From Epiperipatus broadwayi (lineage: Eukaryota > Onychophora > Udeonychophora > Euonychophora > Peripatidae): a stretch of DNA of 64,000 nt. Location of the stretch: positions 23,638,900-23,702,899 of the forward strand of contig JAQFVV010012394.1 in NCBI GenBank assembly GCA_028023455.1, in the 5' to 3' direction. A model generated the notes under the pieces. That model saw only the letters and a program-made list of their open reading frames with translations. It did not search any database and was not told where the DNA came from. The translations under genes were made by a program, and so were the position numbers. Positions 23,101-35,100 of the stretch are shown here, one piece after another; within the stretch, counting starts at the first letter, position 1, and each line of letters starts with the position of its first letter.

Positions 23101-26100
23101 TGGGTGAGAAAGGTAATGCGGTATGCAAAAGATTTGGATAAAGAATTTATGTCAGTATATTTGTACAAAAGATGGGATGATTGTGTTAGGAGGATTGTTG
23201 AGTGTTATAGTGGTAAGGAATGGGATAAAAGAATAGATTTATTAATAAATAGGGAGTTAGAGAGATGGAGAACAAGTATGGAGAGTTAAAAGAGTTTAAA
23301 TATATATAGAAGTAAACAGAATATTAGGTGCAAGTTAATATAATGATAATAGTAAGGAAAGTAGATTATTGTTTAAGTCTAGAACTGGATCTTTAGCAAC
23401 AAGAGAATATACATGTAAATGGAAAAATATGGGTGATTTAGTATGTAAATTGTGTAAGGAAGGAATAGAAAATATTAGGCATTTGTTTAAGCAGTAAATC
23501 TGTAGTACATATTTAGCTTCACTGCCTGATGACATTACATACCTTTAAAGTAGGGTTTGAATCAGTTTATATGTTTATTTGGTCATCTAGGAATGTTAAG
23601 CACACACATATACACGTATAACTTCCACTCTGTTTATTCAAAATGGTTATGTGTAACCAGTTGAATTATTATGTTAGCTTAAGTATATTTTATTTCCAAG
23701 CTTGTAAATTCCCTTCACTTAGATAATTGTGTATGTGCGTATATGTATTACAGATATAAAAATGAATACGATTAATGTAAAGCTAAAGCAATGCCAGAAA
23801 GTTCTAGAAAGTATTATTACAATTTAAAAATGTCATTCTCATTTAACTATTTCAAGTCAAACCAAAAATCATATTCTTAAAGTTATTTGCAATTTTAAAA
23901 ATACGTTTAAATAATGCTTTCTGGAATGTATTTGTTTATATCTTCCAATGTTGCCAAATTTCAAGTATAGGAGGAGCAAAAGTTCTAGGAATGTGCAGAA
24001 TGAGTTCAAATCACTCTTTCTCTTTTGTTCGATTAGAGAGTGAAAACAAAATGACTTGTGAGTCATGGAAAGACTTGCTTTCCCTGATCTTAGATCATCT
24101 TTGTCCTGCCTTCCTGCCATGCCATCACTACTTGAGAACTGTTGTGTTTAACTGTAAAATAACTATTAGAAGATGCCTACCATTATTTTGTTGACAGTGC
24201 CTTCACATCTAAACTTCATATATGTTATCCTAAATGGCCGCCATAACTGCTAAAGGTAATCCGTTTTGCCGAAGAATGAACTCTTTATATTTCTCACTTC
24301 TTTCCTAAATTTTAATTGTACTCATAATGTAATCTTTATTTATTTGGTAACTGACTATAAACTTAATTATGGTTAAATTTGTGATTTTCTCTCTTAAGTT
24401 TTAAAAATCTCGTTCTATAAAACGCTAGCACAGAAGTATATATTTTAAATCTATCACTAGTTTTTTAAGTTTCGCACTTTAGTTATTGTCTCATGTGGCA
24501 AAAGTTATTTTAAACTATGTATTTTATTGAATTAGTTTTAGTGTGCTAATGTTTTAATCTAGCGAACTTATATTATTTCAACCATCATTCCGATATTTTT
24601 TGGAATATTTAAATAGTTAAACGTAAAATTTCTTATCGAACGCAGTTCGTTTGATTGAATATTTTAAAATATATGCTTAATGGCAAATTGTTTAAAAGTC
24701 ATATTATGGGATAAGATAAACCTTATGTTGTTGATACTATCGATTTAAATGCATTTTATGTTCTTTAAATAAATCTGATTATTAATATATTTTAATAACT
24801 ACTTATTACTTATACGCCATTAAGAGTTAACTTGCTTATAATATACTGTCGTTTAAGAATATTTGGGGCTTATTAAATAGGAAATAATATTTCCCTCTTC
24901 TATATTTGACATCCTAATTTGCTAAGATTTTACGTACGTTGCTGAGTGGATTAATATTTTGTCATGGCGTTATGCATGATACTGTTATTTTATTAAGCTT
25001 AAATTAATGCATTAGTCATTTAAGACAAGCCACATTTGCATTGCTTACTTATGATAGCATTCTCGAGATTTCGTATTTTGCTTTATCATATTTATTCCTC
25101 TGGAATTTGTGTAACTTGTCGGAGAATGAGATTTGGTAACTCCGATCTCAGGATAAACATTAGTTTGTTAAGGCTCTTCATTGGATAATGTCGGCAAACG
25201 TACTATGGAACCTTACTACTCGTCTCTTTGAATACCACTTTGTTATAAATACAAGCAATCTCTTATATGATAAAGCTTTTAGTCCAAAGACGAACATAAA
25301 CTCCACTTTTACCGCTATCATTATAGTCAGCACTGCAAGTTCTTTTTATGTATAGTTCTCATATTATCTATAAGACATGGCGCAGTGATGTTTGTAAACC
25401 ACTCATTTAATAATTAGTCGAATATTTTAGGATTGTCACAGTAAAGCTTATTTAGGCTAACCCATTCCTCATTTGTACAGGCCCATATATGCTCATGAAC
25501 AATAAGTTATGTAACTGTCATATCAAGAGTAAACCTCTCTTTGGAGATGAATTTATAAACATCCTTTATCATTACTTAAAGTAATGATCATAGCATTGAT
25601 AACATTAATTTATTATTATTTATAGCTCATTAGCATACTAAATCAGTTGCCTATATGCAAAGTAATAACCGCATGAAATCTAATTACTCATGTGTTTGTG
25701 TCTTACTGAATCTCACTCATTGAATCCCATTTAATCTTTATAATAGTGTTAGTAATATTTAAAAGTTATAACTGATTATTTTAAATGGACATTAATCTCT
25801 GGGTTGTTCTGTCTTTGCTCATTCTGGATGGATACTATATAAATTTCATGTTTCTTTTGAAATGCTAGCTGTGTGCAATTCATTTAAACTTATAGATTGT
25901 CCCTTCACATAAGGTATTTGATTGAGCCATGATTTGATATTCTTTATTTACATTAATTACCCTGTAGATCTCATGTTTCTCCGCTGTGTCTCCGGGACCA
26001 GAATGAATAAAATTTCATCTGTTATCATCAGAAGTGTTGTTTATAATGTTATAGTTTTAGAGAAGAGCAAATAGGGCAGAATTCATGATTGCTCCTGACC

Positions 26101-29100
26101 TGTGTATCTCGGGCATGAGTGGATTTAGGGTACTTTTGCTTAGATTCTAAACCTTGTTAAATGAACATACAATTCTGACCGGTACAATGTAAATGCTTGA
26201 AAACAGAAAGGGTAGAAATAATGAAGTTATGGAAGAATAAATATGAAAAAAGTGATTATACAGAAAGTGGATTATTGGTTTTTATGCTAGATTTGGGAAA
26301 AAATAAAGGGCGATTTAGATATAAAGGCCATAGAGTTGACAAAGATTATGTTGTGGAAATGGGATGGAGCAAAATATGGGAAAATTTAGAGTGGAGAATG
26401 AAAGATAAAGTGGCTAACAGGTTACTCTGGGCATTGTTGCTGAGAAATTCCTGACTCCGTTTAAGGAGAAACCACAAACCATCACATCACATGGAAAATT
26501 TATTTACTGTGATCAAAATGGATGAGGATGATGGTTTGCACTGACTAGATTCAGGGAGAAACAAGAGATCTTAAGTATTGTTTAGACAATTGAGAAATAA
26601 AAGCACAAAGATAAACATCAGCCAAATTAAGTTTCAAGAACACATTTAAAAATTTTATGTAAGAGAGATATAAATTATAAAATAAAAGTTTATAACACAA
26701 CAAATAGGATTATCTCAGGTGTGTACCAGAAAAAATAAAATTCAATGCTCTGGCAGACAGACTAATCTTCTAATAGAGAATTAGAAAGGGGAATTTCTTT
26801 CAGCAGAGAATTCGCCACAACACTGTTTCCATTCACAGATACAAAACAATATGTTCTTGAAATAATTCATTGAAACCAGCGCTGACGAGCATTTCTTGGC
26901 CCGGAAAATGCATCGGGACCAGGAACATCATATTGCCGGTAGAAGCTGCATCTTGCACTACGTTTAAAGTTATCCCAAGAACAAAAAAAAATATGATTAA
27001 TACGTCAGGGTATAAATTATAAAAATGGGAGGAAATTTACGTCTCCAATTTAATGAAATAACAAACTTAGAAAATACTCCAACGTAATGATTTGAAATTA
27101 CTAAAATATTAAATCTATGGAAAAAAAAAAAAAGAAAACAGACATTTAAAAACGGTGAATCCCCAACCAAACGAGTGGCCAAAACTAATAATAATTACAG
27201 GTCTCAATAGGAGACAAGTAAATAATTAGAAAACCAGTTAGGTCTGCCAAGCATTCCAAGAAAGTGAAATAATTATAATCACCAATAAATTTACAAACCA
27301 AGTTCTGAGTACATGCACTGATAAAATTTAAAGCCATAGGTAAAGACAAAATAAATCTAGTCTGCAAATATAAACACTGACGTAGATTTTTGTAAATTAA
27401 ATTATCAGAGAGTGCATATGAGCAGAAAATATTAAAACATTAAATCCTTTACCAGAAAGGTTTCTTTCACTATAATTTATAAAAGAGAATTCATATTATC
27501 TTCCTGTTGGTGATTTATAAAAGAACAACAATCCTAATTTCATCATTCAGAGATATATGAAAATATATGATCTTGCAAGAAATCGATGAAATGTTACCAG
27601 CAAGTATTTCTTGCCCCGGAATAATGCATCGAGACAAGAATGTCTTATTGCCAGCAGGACAGCCATCCGATATACTACCTTTAAAGCAATTCGTGTCGAT
27701 TTGACAAACGAAAAATAATGATCTTATGTAATCTAGAAAATAAGAAAAGAAATCTCTAACTACAGAAAACCAGAATAATAAACACGATAAACCGCTAGCT
27801 AAAGGATTTTGCGGTTTGCCAAAAGCGCAAACAGTAATTTAAATCAATAAGTGGATAATAAAATAAATACAGATGAGCTAATTTAAAATTACACAAGACT
27901 TCTAAAGCATTTATAAAAAGTTAAGCATATAATTAGAAATATATTAAGCATATAAAAACACAAACTCACTAGACACTCTCTGATAAATAAAATTGAAAGC
28001 AAACTTGGAATCTTAAAACTAAGATTCCAAGACACATTATTAATACAATGAAAAGCAAATACAGTGAATAAATAGAAAGTTAAATAATTATAAAGACTAC
28101 AAATTTATTAGATTGAGCAGAGATTTAACTAAAAGAATTTACCCTGGCAAGAATAAAAGAAAATATTTACCTTACGGTAAAGCAAAGTTCGCGTATTTTC
28201 AAGGAGTGTGCACTTTTATTTAAGTTCATATTTCAGGTGTTTTGACAGTGGCAAGTGTAGAGGCATAGGGAGATCCGGTTTATTTTAGACTTTTAGAGCA
28301 TGACTGAAGAAGAGCCGGCAGACGTGGGTCTGTCTTTTGGGTTAAGCAAGCAAGATTTGTTGGAGTTTAGAATATGTCAGGCAGTGGTTTGGACATCATG
28401 AAGAAACAAATCTTGTAACAACTGCAAAACTTTTTTCTTTTAAAAGAAATTAATGTCCGAACTGCTAACGGTACAAATGTTGAATGAGTCGCTTGGACTA
28501 GGTTGTTGCAGCCAAGAATAAAAACTATTTGTCCCAAAATTTACGATGTTATTTATACCATGCTACATTTGCCGTGTAAATTTTCCGTTGTCGAATTCTA
28601 TACCTTATGGCAGGGCAAATCTCAATCTCCTCCTCAATTTAATGAAGAATTTCAATCAGGGATTATTTTAAACAAAAACAACAACACAAAATTAAATCTC
28701 CGGTTTTAGAATGAGCTTAGAAATGATTAAAACAAAAGAAACAGGAATGTAATTACCAAGCTTGCTTGTTTTTAATCAAATGAATTAAAAACAAGTGGTG
28801 AAATAAAACTATTTTAAAATCAATTATATAAAAAAAAATTAAAATGCCCTATTTTAAATATAAATGAGTATGTGATAAATACACGTACTTGAATAAACAA
28901 TTTTTTTTAAATAGCTTTATGCTTTCAATTTAATAAAACCAATAGTTAGTTCTACTTTTGGAAACGATCTTTGAAACAGATACTACATAATTGTAAAAAC
29001 GATTAAAGCTATATAAAACAATTTACACTATTTGTAATTCAAATAAAATAGTTTTAGAAATATTTGCTCACAATATTTTATTGCATTAATTTGAGTAATA

Positions 29101-32100
29101 ACTTTATAATTATATTTAGACTATAAATTAAAATGTTTACCCAATGAAAGTCGTTACATCTCTGTCATTTTTCATAAAACAGCGAGCAGCCTATGGAAAA
29201 AGAATCAAGTTTTAGCAATATTTAATTATATAAAACAAAATAATTATTAGACATATTCTCACCATAGTGTCTCCTTTTTTTATCACTATAGAATCATCAA
29301 TAACTGGATAGAACATCTGAAAAAAACATCATAACGGTTAATAAATAAAAATGGATGCAATTAAAAACATAAATATAAGTTTTTAATTTATAAATGACAA
29401 CTGTAAAACGAATTTGCTAACAGCAATATAAAATGCTGGTAACTATAATGCTTATTAGAGAATGACTAATTGTTTTGCATATTTATATCATCAAAAAAAT
29501 AATTCAATATTTATTCTAAAAAATAAAACAATATACGTTGGTGGTCGGAGAAAAAAAAATTAAAAATTTTTTTTTTCTCTTTATAATCAATTAATTTTCA
29601 ATGGTTATCATTCAACATTAGGATGAAATTCTCTCCAAATTTAATCCAGTTTCATATAATCCCTAGATTCTCTTGTACACATTAGAAAACATTCTTAATT
29701 TTTCCATGCATCTCATGTTTGGTCTCTTTCTAAGTCTTTTACAATTTCTTGGTATCTAATTTAAAATCTGTCTGCCTATTATCATCTCTTCTAGCAATAA
29801 ATCCAACCCAGATCCATTTCAATCTCTTTGTTTCAATGATGTGATACTTACTTGGTCTCTCGACCATCTCTTTTTACTACTCCTAACATAAATCTTTCCA
29901 TATTTCATTAAGTGATCTGAAGTCTCTCTACTGTTCTTTTGTTAACTGTTCAAGTCTCAGATCCATAAATAAGACGTGGAAAAACACATCTATTAAAAAC
30001 TTTCCTTTCAAATAGGCATAATGTTGAATTATTTTTATCAAAATTATTCCATCCAAGCTTAATTTTATGACTAATTTAATTCATTATGCTTCCATTTGTA
30101 TTAGTAATCTGACCAAGATATCAATTTTAATTTTCTTCTGAAAAAATCCACTGAACATTACTTGAGTCTGGTTAGCATTTACTGTTAGTTCTGCTTTCTT
30201 ATTTTCAATTGATAATTCTTGTGGCATTTCCTGAAACTGTGAAACATTATTTGCAAATTAATCATATCATCTATAAATCTAGTTGAACTTAAATAATCTC
30301 TATTGAGTTTTACTCCCTTAGCTTCCATTTTAAACCGTGAAATATTTCTTGCAAAACTGCTGTAAAAAGTTTTAGAGATATGGAGTCACCTTATCGTACA
30401 TCTTTCTCAGTACTAATCTTCTTAGTATCATCTTTCGGCTGTTTGTATTCAGATAAAAATTCTTCAGAATATGACAAAATCCAAAGTCTATATATTGATC
30501 CAATGCTCTAATCTCTATAGAAATAATAATACTAATGATTATATTAAGAAAAAAAATAATTTACCTGAAAATATGAAAAATTCATATATATATAAACATT
30601 TTAAAGTTTTTTTGTAATTCATACTTAATATAATATGGCGTTTCTTTCATTTCATTCTCGGATGCGTTAAATTGTGGTAATTATGATAATTATAAAGGAC
30701 ATATTTACTCTACTACAGCACGGAAATTGTAACAACCTTTTTTTATAATATAGTAGTTTTAATCTACATATCCTCAAAAAAAAATTAACAAAAGATTTTC
30801 TTATATTAATTGTACTGACAAACTCTTGTGCAATGTTTGAGGCTTTTAAAATTGTGACTTTGAGGAGTGCAATTCAGGATTTATTTTTGACCCAATCTTC
30901 TATAAACATTTTAAGCTGAAGTACAACACTTGATCATCTTTTTAAATTTATTTAATAAAATAAATAAATATAAGAAAAACTGTAATTGTTCAATTTTTGT
31001 CAGAAAATTATATATCATGTGGCGTCAGTCTTGTATTAACATTTACCTGTTTAATTTTGTGAAAAGTGTGTATTTGAATCAAGATTGTAGTTACTGAGGT
31101 TGTTTTTTATTTTAAATTTGCAAATTCTATCTATTATATATAATAAAATTAAAAAAAAAAAATCTCTAAAAAATTATTTCCTTCTTTGGAATCAGTTATT
31201 CAAATTTTGGATCATTTTAAAAACAAAGAAACTATAATTTTGTTTTGCTAAAAATATAAGTGAGTAAAGTAAATAATAAATAATATATATATAATATTTT
31301 ATTTTTAAAAAATGCTTTAATTTGATGAGTAATGCACTTAAATCCCCAATTTTTTCTTTAGCCGAGAGGTCAGCGCAACCGCCTTGCAAGCAAACAGTTG
31401 GTTGCAGACAAATGTTGCGGGTTCGCCTCCTGGCCGATGCTATGATATATGAAAAAAAAGCACAGGATGTCCATTAATTCATTAATTTTAAAAATAATAA
31501 TTGAATTAATTCATTTATGGGCACTCCATAAATTTTGTGATTGAATTAATTAATTTATGGATACTATATCTTTTAATTTCAAGCTACATACAACAACCGA
31601 AATTGTGCTTAAAGAATAAAAATATTTTTTGGTATACTAACTATTAAGTAAATTAAATTAAAATGTTTTTTATAAAGTATTTTTATATATATCATTTTTT
31701 ACTTTTTAGTACTCATATATTCTGCAACTATTCATATTCAAATTTCAAAACAGGAGTATAATCAATGTCACTGTATTTCCAGTATTTAAAATAAAATTCA
31801 CGGACTTTAAAAACATAAACTTATTCAATAAGCATCAAGCTCAAATATATTAATACAATAATTCATCACATGATCACCATTCTTTATGCTTACGCAAACT
31901 GTTTATATAGAAGCTAAACTATCCATACAGTTGTGCCACCCAGTGCAAGTGAGTGTAATTAATGAATGCAAGAAGATTTAAGCATAAAATCTCTATCTAG
32001 TATCTACTCATCCAATATCCCCAGACAATATACAAGTGATCGGACTCATAGCTTTACAATTAACTAAAAAGGTAAAAGATGGCTGCTGGAGAGTTGCGTT

Positions 32101-35100
32101 AGATCCTAAGATGTAGGTATAGTGCTCTCAGATCCAAGGCTCCTCAGTGATGAAAGCCACAAGCTAGAAACTAGTCTGGGGATATTGGATGAGTAGGCAT
32201 TAGATAGAGATTTTATGTATAAATCTCCCTGCATCCATTGATTACTCTGGCTTGTACTGAGTGGTGCTAGTGTAGTTAGATTCCTAAGAGAATTACTTTT
32301 TTTAGCAAACTTGCAAACAATGTCCACTTTCTCATATCAATGCTGATCTATTGGTCAGATAAAAGATAGACACTTTTTTCAGACCTCTCTCATTAGTATG
32401 TGATAAATAAATCAAACACTGATTCTCAAAAAGACTCTAATTTTATATTTGCAGCGATTTATGTCTTATTAATCAAGATAGCAATCAAAATGAAAATTCT
32501 AATGATTTTAATAATTCCGTATATAAATTACAGCCATTAAATATATGATGCTGAGAATATAAACGTGTTCATGGAACACCTACATCTTAATATGATATAT
32601 CAATAATTCACAAGTCAAATTCCCAAAAACTCATTTTTTAACAAACTTGCAATCAATATCCACTTTCAAGCATTACTACCAATCTATTGATTAGTCAAAA
32701 GATAGTAACTTGATCGACACTTCATATTGTTATAATTTAAAATTGATACTCAAAAGGCTGAAACTTAATATATATATAAACACTGATAAAAACAAAATTG
32801 AATACAAATGCTTTATAAATTATATATTAATTAAACTGATACCTGTGGTGTCTGTGGGTTTCTTTTCCCAATAAGTCTCCATACGTCATTTTGAATAACA
32901 TAACCAGTAACCACTTTGCCTATAAATGAAAATAATTCATAAATTACTTAATATTCTTTCCCATTTGTATTCTATTCCCAGCTTTATAAACGAATCATTA
33001 TTTTATATACAAATTATTTGAAACAGGGGAAAGCCGGAGGATGTTAATGTGATTAATTATCCACTCTACTTTGAACACTTTTAAGCAAAAATCTTTTATT
33101 GTACATTTATGCATACACAATCTTACGTTTCGACTGTCCTGCAGTCTTCTTCAGAGCTATTATATTGTGAACAAAATAAAATAAAATACATAACTATATA
33201 AATGATACCATAAAAAACATAAATTAATTAAAAAACATTTTTTATGGTATTATTTATATAGTTATGTATTTTATTTTGTTCATTATATAATAGCTCTGAA
33301 GAAGACTGCAAGACAGTCGAAACGTAAGATTGTGTATGCATATATGTACAATAAAGATTTTTGCTAAAAAGTGTTCAAAGTAGAGTGGATAATTGTATTT
33401 ATATAAAATATTACAGCAAAATAAAGAGAGTGGTGAATTTTGTGATATTATTCTCCTTTAGTTTTTTTTGCATATCATAGTAATTATTCAGTTTCATTCC
33501 TATTTTATGATATCCAAATTAAGGCACTTTTCAAATTTATTAAAGCCTTTCAAAATTTTATTATAATGCACTATAATAAAAAATTGCACGAATGAATTAT
33601 TTTTTATTAATTATTATAACAAATTAGTTTTCAGTACATTTTATGCAACTTATAAATTTTAAAACAATTATTTTATTTTTTAAAAATTTGTAATATGTTG
33701 ATTGTTATCATAAGTTATAGTGATCAGGCAGGTTCCACACATATCCCGTATCACATCTCCAAGCATTCCTATTCTTTACTCTATCTTTTAAATACTTCTC
33801 CTTTCCCCCACAAGAACATCTAAAAACTCTTTTATATGTCTCTTTTTCTAATAATTTCAGGATGTCTCCCAATATAATTTCCACTATAATATTAATATCA
33901 TCTATATTCTTTATTATTTTTTACAATGCTTTTTTTACAATCCATTATTGACAGTTTCAATTGCCCCTGAAATCGTAGTTCTGAAAAAAGATTGGTGGGG
34001 CAATCAAAACTGTCAATAGTGGATTGTAAAAAAGCATTGTAAAAAGTAATAAAGAATATGGGTGATATAAATATTGTATGGATTTGGCAATGCAATAAGA
34101 AAGGTAAAGTTATAATCTTCACTATTTACTAGTGTCTATGGCCAAAGCAATTTCTCTCTATCTTAATTCATTTTCAGCACTTCAACATTTCTAATCATAT
34201 CCTTCTATCTAATTTTTTTTCTACAAACAATATCTCTAATGTTTTTCAATCTTTTTCTTCCTTTACTTAATGACCAAACTTCTACTCCATATAAAAACAT
34301 ATTACAAAAGTAATTAATAAGAATCTTTTCTTATATCTAAATTCTTTAGTGTCCTGAATTTACATCACAATTCACACTGCAATTTTTTTGCGGTTATTTC
34401 CATCTGCTAACTAATTTCATAAATATTTAGAAGCATTTTTGAATTAGAATAATCTGAAAAAGATCTTTTATCAGAATACAACATCTCAGTGAGACTGTAT
34501 TCATGTACAATACTTATTACTTGTGTCCAGGCCAAATAGGGTTTCTTGTGAAGATATAGAGATGACAATAGAAATGTCTACTCTTCTTAATTGAGTGATC
34601 CAGTTCTATGGTTCTGTCCTAAAATTACAGGGTAACCATATCATTTTGAATTTATTTCCTTCCTGAGGGTTTACCTCCTTATCACAAAAAGTGGATTATT
34701 ATTTTTTGATCCATTTTTGATTAATTCAACTATCTTGAAACCTTCTAGATCATCTTACTGTTCTATGCTTTACTGCAACTTTTTGCTGTATTTTTTGTAA
34801 ATGTACATTTTTTCTCATCTTTCTTAGTTGGGAAGCAATGGTATTTAGAAATGTTATCATTAACTCCAATTCTACTCTATATAAAACATTCTATTTTAAT
34901 TCTGCATCTTTATACTTCATGTCCACGATTGTCATAAAGCTGAAATAATTTATGTAGCTTTCATGTTCTTTTTAATTTTTAGTTCCTGAATCTTTAATCT
35001 AGTGGCTGAGAGATGGATTTGCGAGCTAAAGGTTACTGTATTGAAGCTTGATCAACCAGTGCTCAAATGTTGATCTTTTACTCATAATTTTGTTGATCTT

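Larger units (their letters stand above)
12995..26455 (+). mobile_element. Decayed APE-type LINE, split by three insertions
   Basis: One plus-strand LINE is spread over 12995-14175 (endonuclease), 16678-18422 (reverse transcriptase), 23043-23499 (C-terminal domain) and 26189-26455 (C-terminus). The breaks are a Merlin element, a foldback element and an LTR-like repeat. The order of domains (APE endonuclease, reverse transcriptase, CCHC-like motif near the end) fits the I/jockey group. Several frameshifts and stops mean it is dead. A related LINE lies on the minus strand at 38.9-42.6 kb. Confidence 0.75.
33055..33395. mobile_element. PLE-type foldback element with paired hammerhead-like ends
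   Basis: Arms from AATTATCCACTCTACTTTG (33055) and its complement (CAAAGTAGAGTGGATAATT, ends 33394) are about 160 bp long and almost perfect, with a small AT-rich centre. Each arm carries the motif CTGAAGA, hairpin GACTG / CAGTC, GAAAC: minus at 33127-33154, plus at 33296-33323. No coding capacity. Confidence 0.75.

Noticed and set aside
22527-23289. 83- and 160-aa frames at the foldback right end
   Set aside because: The N-terminal part translates foldback arm repeats; only the C-terminal part from about 23060 is LINE protein.
26860-27710. Direct repeats considered as a CRISPR-like array
   Set aside because: Units are hundreds of bases long, degenerate and in a eukaryotic intron; no short regular repeat-spacer pattern.
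31357-31440. Functional tRNA-Ala gene
   Set aside because: No acceptor stem, anticodon stem poorly paired, extra bases between the anticodon and T arms.
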